The translations under genes and the position numbers were made by a program. DNA of 64,000 bases. Source: Cystobacter fuscus DSM 2262 (lineage in GTDB: Bacteria; Myxococcota; Myxococcia; Myxococcales; Myxococcaceae). Positions within the stretch are counted from its first letter, which is position 1; the number at the start of each line of letters is the position of its first letter. The stretch covers positions 1 to 64,000 of the forward strand of contig NZ_ANAH02000073.1 in assembly GCF_000335475.2 (NCBI RefSeq), read 5' to 3'. The notes beneath the pieces are model-generated. The model did not search any database and had not been told where the DNA came from. It saw only the letters and a program-made list of their open reading frames with translations. Positions 43,169 through 50,757 of the stretch are shown here, in pieces.

Positions 43169-44242
43169 TCACCGATCCATTGCCTGGCGGACCCCTTGCT
43201 CGACTTCATCACCCGCCAGGGCGTCCACGATGTAGTACCCTGCGAAGCCGATGATGAACCCAACGGCATTCCCAAGCAAGGGAACCTCCGAGCCGGCGAG
43301 CGCGCCGATAGCCCCCGCTGACAACGCGCCGCCGATGGTGCCCGCGACGGCGGCGCGAGTCCCCGTGGCGACATAGTCCGTCGTCGAGTGTTCCTGATCA
43401 TCGAGCGCCAGCATGGCCATCGAGAAGACGGGAGCCGCCACGCCGCCTCCCGCGGCCCCGCCTATTCCTCGGCCAAGGCTGGAAGCCGTCCAGGAGCTGG
43501 TTCCTCGACTGGTGAGCTGACGTGCCAGAGCGCTTCCCATGTTGCCGGCGACAAGGTTCTCGGTGATACCACCCGTCAGCCCCGACGCACCGCCCGCGAG
43601 CCCTACCTTTCCCAGACGAACACCCGCGTTGGATGGCAACCGGTTCAGCAGCATCCCCCCTCCTTCGAAGGCCATGGAGACGAAGGCACCGCCCATCGCG
43701 CCCCGCCCCCCTGAGATGCCCGCGGACGCCAGGTTTCCCTGCAGTCCTCCACCGTACCTCTGGGCCATCAACAGCTCTGGGAAGAGCCACGTCCTGAGCT
43801 GGGCAGAGGACATCTCGGGGTTGGCGAGGCTCACCTGCCGACGGAAGTTGAGTAGGCGGCTGAGGTGCAGGCTGGTGATACCGTTGGACCGGACACAGCT
43901 GGCCAACTGCTGCCGCACGCCGCGAAGCTCGTGCTCGATCTGCTGGCGCACCGTGGATTGGGTCCCGGAAGCTTGCTGGAGACTCGTCAGCGTCTGGTAC
44001 GAGCGGTACGTCACGCCGTTGATTCGCACGGGCTTTGCGTTCAGGAGCTGGTCGGCGAGCTGCGAGTAGGCCTTCTTCGTGTAGTTGGCGGGGTCCTTCA
44101 GCGCGGACTGGAATGACTCGACGTGGTTGGCATTGATGGAGATATATCCATCCCGCATCATCAATGCCCTGCCCTCCGCCGCGGGGAGTTGGGGGTACAG
44201 CAGCGTACGTGCTTTCACGAACTTGCCGCTGCTGTAGTCCAT
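43169..44242 (-). CDS. Glycine-rich membrane-active protein, possible toxin
   Basis: The start MDYSSGKFVKARTLL (44242) gives 357 residues; the frame stays open to 44332 but that part is made of the repeat left end, so it is not used. Residues 1-160 are soluble and helical. The C-terminal 180 residues are rich in Gly and Ala with glycine-zipper-like helices (GGRGAMGGAFVSMAFEGGG, AAVAGTIGGALSAGAIGALAG, AVGFIIGFAGYYIVDAL), as in some pore-forming effectors and prophage-type membrane proteins. No signal peptide is seen. The small membrane protein downstream could be its antidote. Confidence 0.55.
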   Translation of the reverse strand: MDYSSGKFVKARTLLYPQLPAAEGRALMMRDGYISINANHVESFQSALKDPANYTKKAYSQLADQLLNAKPVRINGVTYRSYQTLTSLQQASGTQSTVRQQIEHELRGVRQQLASCVRSNGITSLHLSRLLNFRRQVSLANPEMSSAQLRTWLFPELLMAQRYGGGLQGNLASAGISGGRGAMGGAFVSMAFEGGGMLLNRLPSNAGVRLGKVGLAGGASGLTGGITENLVAGNMGSALARQLTSRGTSSWTASSLGRGIGGAAGGGVAAPVFSMAMLALDDQEHSTTDYVATGTRAAVAGTIGGALSAGAIGALAGSEVPLLGNAVGFIIGFAGYYIVDALAGDEVEQGVRQAMDR

Positions 44243-44288
44243 CCGGGAAGGACGGTCGCAGGGGCGCGGGTTTTCTGGGGCGCTCGGC

Positions 44289-45579
44289 GAAGGTGTCAGA
44301 CGATTTGTATGAGACGGTTCGTCCGTGTCCAAGGTGTCAGACGATTTGTATGAGACGGTTCGTCCTAACTCGGGCGGACAGTAGGAGATCCCTCCCGGAA
44401 CAAGGGCGTCTCGCCACCGGGACCAAGGGGGCGCAAGCGGACGTCCATGGCCTGCTGGCTCCCTGCAGGGAGCAACTGGCCCGCTCCGTGCTCAGGCGCC
44501 GTGTGCCATGCCCGGTCCTCATGACCTCTTCGCCCGCTATACCTTTGGCCGCCCCGAGCGGGCCGAGGCCGAGCTGCGTGCCATCCTGCCCGCCCATGTC
44601 GTCTCCGCGGTGGACTGGTCCAGTCTGCGCCTGGAGCCCGGCAGCGTGGTGGACCCGGAACTGCGAGAAACGGAGAGCGACCTGCTCTTCACCGCCCGCC
44701 TGCGTACGGGCCGCTCGCTGCTGCTGTACGTGCTGCTGGAGCACCAGTCGTCGGTGGACCGGTGGATGGCGCTGAGGATGCTGCGCTACGTGGTGCGTCA
44801 GGTGGAGCGCTGGCGTCAGGAGCACCCGGATCGCTCCCTGTTGCCGGTCATCCTCCCGCTGGTGATGTACCACGGGCCGGAGGGGGCCTGGAGCGCACCA
44901 CGGCGGGTGGAGGACCTGTTCGAGCTGCCAGGGGAGAGCGAGGAGGAGCGGGCTCACTGGCGAGCGTGGGTACCGCGCTTCGAGTACCTGCTCGATGACC
45001 TGACGGCGGAGCGGGAAGAGGCGTTGAAAGCACGGCCGGGTCCTCCACTGGCCCGGCTGGCGTGGTTGGTGCTGCGCTACGGGCGTACTGGGGAACTGGC
45101 GAGAAAGCTGCCGGAGTGGGTGGGCCTCTTCGCCCAGGTCCAGGCGGTTCCAGAGGGCGCTGAACACCTGCGGGTAGTCATCCGTTACCTGCTGTGGACC
45201 GGGGACAAGGCCGTCCACGAGGCCACGGGCCAGGTGCTACATTCAGTCCTGGATGAGCAACGCGCGGAGGAATTGATGCGGAGCTATGGCGAGGAACTCA
45301 TCGAGCAGGGACGCCAGCAGGGGATGGAGAAGGGGTTGGAGAAGGGACTGGCACGGGGACGTGCCGAGGGCATCCTGCGGATTCTCGCCTTCCGAGGGAT
45401 TCACGTGGAGGAAGCAGCCCGGCAGCGCATCCTCGAGTGCACGGACGTGGACACGCTCGACGGCTGGTTCGACCGGGCCCTCCAGGCCACGACCCTCTCC
45501 GAGGTGCTGGACGGCGGGGCCCACGCGTCTGGGCGCAAGGACTCGTGACTCGGCCTCCGCTTGCGTGCCTCTGACGTGG
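44289..45579 (+). mobile_element. Rpn-type repeat unit B
   Basis: Second copy of the Rpn unit, matching 39494-40756. Its left end is duplicated in tandem: the AAGGTGTCAGACGATTTGTA segment occurs at 44290 and again at 44331, 41 bases apart. The leader before the gene and the 3' flank (CGTGCCTCTGACGTGG) match unit A. It inserted just upstream of the glycine-rich gene, whose frame runs into the repeat. Confidence 0.6.
44508..45548 (+). CDS. Rpn family recombination-promoting nuclease / putative transposase (copy B)
   Basis: The 346-residue paralogue of copy A has the same start (MPGPHDLFARYTF) and the same candidate catalytic residues (ESDLLF and LLEHQS). It is slightly shorter because the C-terminal EKGL/RGRA repeat tract has a different number of units (GMEKGLEKGLARGRAEG). 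Length variation in this tract is common in the family. High DNA identity with copy A indicates recent duplication. Expected role: DNA cleavage promoting recombination, in the cytoplasm. Confidence 0.85.
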   Translation: MPGPHDLFARYTFGRPERAEAELRAILPAHVVSAVDWSSLRLEPGSVVDPELRETESDLLFTARLRTGRSLLLYVLLEHQSSVDRWMALRMLRYVVRQVERWRQEHPDRSLLPVILPLVMYHGPEGAWSAPRRVEDLFELPGESEEERAHWRAWVPRFEYLLDDLTAEREEALKARPGPPLARLAWLVLRYGRTGELARKLPEWVGLFAQVQAVPEGAEHLRVVIRYLLWTGDKAVHEATGQVLHSVLDEQRAEELMRSYGEELIEQGRQQGMEKGLEKGLARGRAEGILRILAFRGIHVEEAARQRILECTDVDTLDGWFDRALQATTLSEVLDGGAHASGRKDS

Positions 45580-45841
45580 AGGCTGGAAGGCTGCCTGGTG
45601 GACGCGGTGCACCAGGGCCTGCGCCACGTCGTCCCGGCCTGGACGGCGCGGCTCTCGGCCGTGGCCGCGCGTGTCCGGGAGCTCGGGATGAAGCGCCTGG
45701 CGGATGACCTGGGAGCGCTCGCCACCAGCCTCGTCCGCGGCCCGTGCCTCGGGTCAGGCCGCGGACGAGGCTGCGCTCGCTGCAGCGTGGACCGATGCGG
45801 CCCTCCGCGTCACGGTGGGGCTAGAACAGCTCGGGACGTGA
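45573..45841 (+). pseudogene. Frameshifted C-terminal remnant, SWIM-zinc-finger-protein-like
   Basis: One frame encodes WRLEGCLVDAVHQGLRHV followed by a helical stretch ending ALATSLVRGP. The continuation ASGQAADEAALAAAWTD to the stop at 45839-45841 is in another frame, so a frameshift near 45743 breaks the gene. The 5' part is missing and the fragment abuts the right end of Rpn unit B. The resemblance to the C-terminus of myxobacterial SWIM zinc-finger proteins is from memory and uncertain; the frameshift is seen directly. Confidence 0.5.
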
Positions 45842-45883
45842 GCCTTCGGATACGAGCCATGCTCGGCGAGAAGTGAGGGTTGT

Positions 45884-46603
45884 TCAGTCGAGCCCGCGCT
45901 TCCCCGCGGACCAGTACGCCTTCACCTTCTGCGCCGCGCCCACGCCGTCTTGCCGGAGCCGTGCGCGCAGCGCCTGGATGGCCTGCGCCCGACCCGTCAT
46001 GACGAGGTGCGCGCCCGGATGCCGCCTCAGTGCGGCGCCCAGGCGCTCCGCCACCGCGGGCAGGTGTCCTTCGTCGGGCGCGCGCTCCACCAGGGCGCTG
46101 TCCGACAGGTGGAACTCGCGCAGCACCGACTCGGACGCGTCTCTGGAGGAGACCTCGAACACCGGCTCGACACCATCCGCACCGGCCCGCAGGTTCCGCA
46201 ACGTGTGGGCCACGGCGAAGGACGTCTCGTCTCCGAACAGCACCACGGGCCCTTGAAGGGACGAGAGTGCCAGGGAACCGCGAGGCCCCATGAACTGGCA
46301 GCGGTCCTCCACCCGCACGTTGCGGCCCCACTCCGCGCCGGGGCTGTTGCCATGGAGGTAGACGAGCAACTGCATCGCCCCGCGAGCCGAGTCCCACGCC
46401 AGGGGCGTGTACGTCCGCATCCCTTCGCGTGGAAGGAACACCTGCACCTTGTCCCCCGCGTTCCAGGAGACACCGCGCAGCGCCTCGCCTTCCAGCTCCA
46501 TCCAGCGAAAGCGAGGTGAGACGTCACGCACCTGCGCTACCCGCGCGTCGCGGAACAGGAACCGCCCCAGCATGCCTCCGAGAATCGCCTTTCCTGACGC
46601 CAT
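45884..46603 (-). CDS. Siderophore-interacting protein (FAD-binding ferric reductase)
   Basis: The 239-residue protein belongs to the SIP/ViuB ferredoxin-reductase-like family, which reduces ferric siderophores with NAD(P)H and FAD to release iron in the cytoplasm. Seen features are the flavin-binding barrel (residues about 17-110) with the RTYTPL motif near 63, a GPRGSLAL strand, and an NAD(P)-binding-like second half (VVLFGDETSFAVA, HLVMTGRAQAIQALRARL) with the family's C-terminal KVKAYWSAGKRG. No siderophore uptake genes are nearby, so it looks like isolated cargo of the mosaic region. Confidence 0.88.
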   Translation of the reverse strand: MASGKAILGGMLGRFLFRDARVAQVRDVSPRFRWMELEGEALRGVSWNAGDKVQVFLPREGMRTYTPLAWDSARGAMQLLVYLHGNSPGAEWGRNVRVEDRCQFMGPRGSLALSSLQGPVVLFGDETSFAVAHTLRNLRAGADGVEPVFEVSSRDASESVLREFHLSDSALVERAPDEGHLPAVAERLGAALRRHPGAHLVMTGRAQAIQALRARLRQDGVGAAQKVKAYWSAGKRGLD

Positions 46604-46731
46604 TCCGTATCACTCCCGGGGCTTCCTGCCCCTTTCATGCGGGCCATCCTCGCACCGGCCCGCCAGCGCGGGAATGAACTCGTGTGACGGGAATATGAAG
46701 AAGCGTGAAGCACTCGGGCGCGACCTCCGGA

Positions 46732-46770
46732 GAGAGACCACGGTGGCGGCCACGCGCCAGGCCGCGTTGG
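46732..46770 (+). repeat. Degraded copy of the mnmD 3' segment (scar 3, shortest)
   Basis: About 38 bases match 34102-34140 of the mnmD-like gene (GAGACCACGGTGGCGGCCACG, then GGCCGCGTTGG) with one substitution, in the same orientation. It marks the right side of the third cargo block. Upstream, 46604-46731 holds nothing recognised beyond an ACTCGTGTGA piece of the intergenic repeat. Confidence 0.75.
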
Positions 46771-46787
46771 ATTGGGCCGCCGGTAGC

Positions 46788-46899
46788 TCACGGGGTGAGG
46801 CGCGGCGGTCCCAACTCCAGTGGATCCCAGATGTAATCCTCGGTGGGGAGCAGCAACATGTTCTTCAGAGCGTGCCGCTCCACGAAGTGAACGAAGCGC
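46788..46899 (-). pseudogene. C-terminal gene remnant
   Basis: A minus-strand frame ends [18 protein letters not shown], continues LLLPTEDYIWDP and stops at 46788-46790. It reads like the true C-terminus of a small globular protein; the pattern reminds me of immunity-type (Imm11-like) proteins, but this is a guess. Upstream of about 46899 it turns into the antisense of the next remnant, so the 5' part is lost. Two truncated genes are joined here tail to tail. Confidence 0.35.
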
Positions 46900-47265
46900 G
46901 CGGAGACCACCGCTCTGCCTGGCAAGCCGCGGGCGAAGGGCATCCGGGGACACTGGGCCACCTCGCGCCTGCTGCCCCCGGGCTTCGGCGTCGAGGCCTC
47001 GTGGCGGCTCTGGCGCGATCCCCGGCCCGGCACGCGTCTGCTCTACGAGTGCCGCGCGGGCGACCACAACCTGCTGACGCCGGACGTGAACTGCGAGGGG
47101 CTCCAGCCGCTCGGACCCGTGGGCTACATCCACACGAGCCAGGTCGCGGGCACCGTGCCCCTCTACCGCTGCCGCGTCGGCGCCGGGCAGGACCACTTCG
47201 TCTCCCCCGCCTCCAACTGCGAGGGACACATCCTCGAGCAACTCCTCGGCTACGCGGTGCCGTGA
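46900..47265 (+). pseudogene. 5'-truncated gene with two Cys-containing tandem repeats
   Basis: A plus-strand frame without a proper start runs to the stop at 47263-47265. It contains two copies of a roughly 40-residue repeat, [20 protein letters not shown] and [20 protein letters not shown], each followed by a LGxxGY-type ending. Such repeats resemble the DUF5648-type C-terminal domains found on secreted myxobacterial enzymes. The 5' part is gone, replaced by the opposite-strand remnant, so it is probably non-functional. Confidence 0.5.
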
Positions 47266-47605
47266 ACCCCGGAGTCAATCCCCCCGCTCAGCGGCGGACG
47301 TTGTCTGCCGCTGCTGGCCCCGGCGCGCGAGCCCCCTGAGGCCGCGGGGTGTTGAGGCTCGAGCCACCCCAGCCCAGAGCGCCAGGCCTCTGCCGCGCAC
47401 CTGCTGGGAGCGTGGCCAGGGCCGGCGTGTACCCCAACGGGCTGCGCGGCTTCTCCACCGACTGGCGCACGGCTCGGGCGGCCCCCGTCCGCGGCCCTCC
47501 TCGGCTCCTCCGCTCCAGTCCACCCCCTCTCCACAGGCCTTCCATCCATCCTATGCTCCAGTGGTTCGAATCCGGCGCCAGGTAACACAGAGCAGAAAGA
47601 CATTC
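47266..47605. other. Gap with no recognised gene
   Basis: These 340 bases precede the ammonia-lyase gene. They are GC-rich with stop codons in the plausible frames. No tRNA, terminator or good promoter was found. A weak purine-rich stretch (AGCAGAAAGA) just before ATG 47606 may serve as ribosome binding site. Confidence 0.5.
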
Positions 47606-49231
47606 ATGACTACGACACTCATCGACGGCTTCAATCTCAGCGCGGAACACGTGGTCGCCATCGCCCGCGATCCCTCCATCAAGGTCGGCCTGGCCGATTC
47701 CGCCCGCGCCGCGCTCGAGGAAAGCCGCGACTACATCGAAGCCACCTGGATGCATGACGAAGCGCCGATGATGTACAGCTTCAATACCGGCGTCGGCCTG
47801 CTCAAGGACACCCGCATCAAGGTCGAGCATATCGAGCTGTTCCAGACCCAGATGATCATGGCGCATGCGGCCGGCATGGGCGAGCCTTTCTCCGAAGAGG
47901 TGAGCCGCGCCACCATGCTGCTGCGGGCGAACGCCTTCGCCAGCAATTATTCGGCGCCGCGGGTCGAGGTGCTCGACCGCCTGCTGGCCTTCCTGAACGC
48001 CGGCATCCATCCGGTGATGCCGCAGAAGGGCTCGGTCGGCGCCTCCGGGGACCTGGCGCCGCTGGCTTACCTGGCCGCCGCCATCACCGGCTTCGACAAG
48101 GCGGAAGTGATTTACCAGGGCCGGCGCATGAGCGCGCCGGAAGCGATCGCCAGTGCCGGCATCACTCCCGTCAAGTTCGACCTCAAGGCCAAGGATGCGT
48201 CGGCGCTGATCAACGGCTGCACGGTGTCGCTGGCGGTGGCGGCGCTGGCCGCGAAGGATGCCCGCGACCTGCTGGCCGACGCCTGCCTGTCGCTCGGCCT
48301 GACGTTGGAAGCGCTGCGCGCGGAGATGTCCGGCTTCGACGACCGCATTCACAAAGCGCGCCCGCATCCGGGCCAGATCAAGACCGCCGCCATCATCCGC
48401 AATTTGCTCAAGGGCTCAACCCGCACCAGCCACGAGGCGCGCGCGGTGCAGTTCCCGGAAGAGCTGCGCCGCACCGATATCCCGTACACGCCGCGCATAC
48501 AGGATGTGTATTCGCTGCGCTGCGCGCCGCAGGTCTACGGCCCGGTGTTCGATGCGCTCGATTATGTCGACACCATCATCGGCAACGAGATCAATTCCGC
48601 CACCGATAATCCGCTGATCTTCGGCAAGGAAGGCGGCGGTTTCGAGATTATTTCAGGCGGCAATTTCCACGGCCAGTACCTGGCGCAGGCGATGGACCTG
48701 CTGGCAATGGCGGTGACCGACCTCGGCAGCATCTGCGAGCGCCGCATCGCGCGCCTGATCGATCCCACCCTGTCCTGGGGCTTGCCGCGCAATCTGATGA
48801 CCGGCATCCGCGGCGTCAACACCGGCTATCCGGTGGTGCAGTGCTCGATGAGCGCGCTGGTGATGGAAAACCGCACGCTGTGCATGCCGGGCAGCGTGGA
48901 CAGCATTCCGGCCAAGGGCAACAGCGAAGACCACATCTCCAACTCCACCTGGTGCGCGCGCAAGGCGGCCACCGTGGTGGCCAACACCCAGTACATCGTC
49001 GGCGTCGAAATGCTGATGGCGGCGCAGGGTCTGACCATGACCGAAGCGCTGCTGCCAGGCTTCGTGCTGGGGCAGGGCACGCAGGCGGCGTATGAGGAAA
49101 TCCGGCGCCAGATCCCGGCTTGCCTCGACGGCGACCGCTGGTTCCATGACGATATCGCGACGGCGCGCTCCTTCGTCACCACCGGCTCGGTGCGCGCGGC
49201 CGTGGAAAGGAAGATAGGCAGCTTCGCCTGA
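47606..49231 (+). CDS. Histidine ammonia-lyase-type aromatic amino acid lyase
   Basis: The 541-residue enzyme carries the MIO-forming Ala-Ser-Gly at residues 146-148 (GSVGASGDLAPLAY), the catalytic Tyr in YSFNTGVG (Y57) and the family blocks SATDNPLIF and GNFHGQYLA. It should eliminate ammonia from histidine (giving urocanate) or another aromatic amino acid. At the selectivity position it reads MAHAAG where many histidine lyases have LSHAAG and tyrosine lyases HHLASG, so histidine is favoured but unproven. Codon use (many GCG, ATT, AAT, GAT) differs from neighbours and looks betaproteobacterial, suggesting transfer. No other hut gene is nearby. Confidence 0.88.
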   Translation: MTTTLIDGFNLSAEHVVAIARDPSIKVGLADSARAALEESRDYIEATWMHDEAPMMYSFNTGVGLLKDTRIKVEHIELFQTQMIMAHAAGMGEPFSEEVSRATMLLRANAFASNYSAPRVEVLDRLLAFLNAGIHPVMPQKGSVGASGDLAPLAYLAAAITGFDKAEVIYQGRRMSAPEAIASAGITPVKFDLKAKDASALINGCTVSLAVAALAAKDARDLLADACLSLGLTLEALRAEMSGFDDRIHKARPHPGQIKTAAIIRNLLKGSTRTSHEARAVQFPEELRRTDIPYTPRIQDVYSLRCAPQVYGPVFDALDYVDTIIGNEINSATDNPLIFGKEGGGFEIISGGNFHGQYLAQAMDLLAMAVTDLGSICERRIARLIDPTLSWGLPRNLMTGIRGVNTGYPVVQCSMSALVMENRTLCMPGSVDSIPAKGNSEDHISNSTWCARKAATVVANTQYIVGVEMLMAAQGLTMTEALLPGFVLGQGTQAAYEEIRRQIPACLDGDRWFHDDIATARSFVTTGSVRAAVERKIGSFA

Positions 49232-49245
49232 AGGCAGGGCGCCAA

Positions 49246-49282
49246 GAAGGGTGTCAGACGACTCGTGTGGGTAGGCCCCCAG
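49246..49282. repeat. Palindromic intergenic repeat (left half)
   Basis: GAAGGGTGTCAGACGACTCG through GTAGGCCCCCAG matches 39351-39387 and 40773-40793. The right inverted arm is absent; the repeat ends exactly where the LysR remnant begins. Confidence 0.6.
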
Positions 49283-49470
49283 CCCTTGGCCTGGCCTATG
49301 TCTTCGAGGAACTGGTGAGCACCCTGCTTGAGCAGGGCCGTCTGGTGCGGGTCATCGAGGACTGGTGCACCGACTATCCTGGCTTCTTCCTCTACTGCCC
49401 CAGCCGCCGCCAGTTTCCGGTGGCGCTCCGGGCCTTCATCGATTTCACGAGGACCGGGCGGTCTGTCTAG
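49283..49470 (+). pseudogene. C-terminal remnant of a LysR-type regulator
   Basis: The frame from the end of the intergenic repeat reads LGLAYVFEELVSTLLEQGRL, then VRVIEDWC, FFLYCPSRRQFPVALRAF and IDFTRTG, the typical last 60 residues of a LysR co-inducer domain. The DNA-binding half and most of the effector domain are missing. The truncation point coincides with the repeat, so the repeat or an associated rearrangement removed the rest. Confidence 0.65.
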
Positions 49471-49861
49471 GCCGCCGCCTCGGACGGGCGACGGAGAGCA
49501 CCAGGGCCGCTGCGAGACTCGCCTGGTTCAGGTCAGCACCTTCTCGATTTGTAAGCATAAGACGAATGGGGGCCTTTTCGACGTGTTCGCCCGCGTGAGG
49601 TGTGGAGGCAGTCGGCGGGGAGATTTCTTGAATTCTTATACGCGGATGACCAGCAGCGCACCCAGCCAATCTGCGACGAGAGCGACCCGGGCGTCGACGC
49701 TCGCCGCTGCCGCACTCACCCAGCGCATATTGTCTGTCATGGTGCGTACGCAGTCCTATGGCACGCGTTGAAAGTTGCGCCGTCCGCGCGCGCCGTGTTA
49801 GCCACGACGCGACGAGCGCGCCCCAACGTCGATTCGTCATTCATATTCAAGGAACTCGATC
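49471..49861. other. Gap with no recognised gene
   Basis: These 391 bases between the LysR remnant and the malectin-like gene are somewhat less GC-rich. Open stretches on both strands show no codon bias and match nothing known to me. A CAAGGAA stretch 13 bases before ATG 49862 could be the ribosome binding site of the next gene. Confidence 0.4.
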
Positions 49862-50482
49862 ATGAAGGTTGTATCTCAGGTTCTTGTCTCGCTGTTGTGC
49901 TCGGCCTGTGTTGCTGGCTGCCTCTCGCCAGAGGAGCCGAGCGGCCAACTCGACACCGCACTCTCGGAGACCGCGGCGGCTGTGACCGACGGCGCCAGCG
50001 TGGAGCGCACCGTGCTGCCGCCGCATGATGTCTACGCGGTGAACGCTGGCGGTGACGCGGCGGGTGGCTTCACCGCGGATGACTACTTCACGCAAGGCGA
50101 CGTGTTCTCGAATGTCTCCCAGCCAGTGAACACCACGGATGTGTACCTCGCGGGGCCGCCCGAGCTCTACTCGGATGCGCGCCAGGGTGGTCAGTTCGGC
50201 TACTCGTTCACGGGGCTGACGCCGGGGATCAATTACGCCGTGGTTCTCCACTTCGCGGAGCTGTACTTCTCGTTGCCGGGTCAGCGCCGGTTCAATGTGT
50301 CCCTCAATGGGAGGGTGTATACCAACATCGATATCGTTTCTCTCGCGGGCGGTCCGTTCAAGGCAACGACTCTGCTGTACTTCGTGCGTGCGGACGCCAA
50401 CGGCACCATCAACGTGGACTTTTCGCGCGGAGCGAACGATCAGCCCATGGTGAACGGCATCGAGGTGCGTGTCATCGAGTGA
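49862..50482 (+). CDS. Secreted lipoprotein with malectin-like domain
   Basis: The 206-residue product has a lipoprotein signal (CVAGC lipobox, Cys about residue 20). After a 30-residue linker comes a malectin-type carbohydrate-binding beta-sandwich: VYAVNAGGDAAGGFTADDYF, VYLAGPPELYSDARQG, YSFTGLTPG, LHFAELYF, RRFNVSLNG and INVDFSRGANDQPMVNGIEV. Malectin domains bind glucose-containing glycans. The protein is expected on the periplasmic or outer face of the envelope, perhaps to bind polysaccharide. Its codon use is less biased than in the core genes. It is not in an operon. Confidence 0.82.
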   Translation: MKVVSQVLVSLLCSACVAGCLSPEEPSGQLDTALSETAAAVTDGASVERTVLPPHDVYAVNAGGDAAGGFTADDYFTQGDVFSNVSQPVNTTDVYLAGPPELYSDARQGGQFGYSFTGLTPGINYAVVLHFAELYFSLPGQRRFNVSLNGRVYTNIDIVSLAGGPFKATTLLYFVRADANGTINVDFSRGANDQPMVNGIEVRVIE

Positions 50483-50564
50483 GAACACCGCGCCGCGGTG
50501 GGGGCAATGCGCATGTTGTCCGGGGGGGGGGCGACGTCCTTCTGGTTGAAGCAATTGAATCACC

Positions 50565-50732
50565 GTGCCTCCGCAGGACGGAAAGCACTGGACGTCGGAC
50601 ATCGTCCAGACCTACCCGATGGTCGATTTGTTCCTCATCCTGGTGGACCGCGATGGCGAGGAGATCGAGCTCTGGAGGCGCTTGCTGCCCGTGCGCAAGG
50701 CGGAGCACTTGCCGCAATCCTTCAAGCAGTGA
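50565..50732 (+). pseudogene. Short coding remnant
   Basis: From GTG 50565 a frame encodes a 55-residue peptide (start VPPQDGKHWTSDIVQTYP, end LLPVRKAEHLPQSFKQ) with good codon bias. It reads like the C-terminal part of a larger protein whose beginning is missing; upstream of it is a run of nine or more G. I do not recognise the family. It could also be an intact small gene. Confidence 0.35.
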
Positions 50733-50757
50733 CTTCGTAACGGTCGAGCCAAGCCGC

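Noticed and set aside
44243-44332. N-terminal extension of the glycine-rich protein by 30 codons
   Set aside because: This stretch consists of the duplicated left end of Rpn unit B and is not likely to be native coding sequence.
49445-49840. A 131-codon minus-strand frame after the LysR remnant
   Set aside because: Arg-rich composition, no ribosome binding site, no recognisable pattern, and the 5' end overlaps the likely leader of the malectin-like gene.
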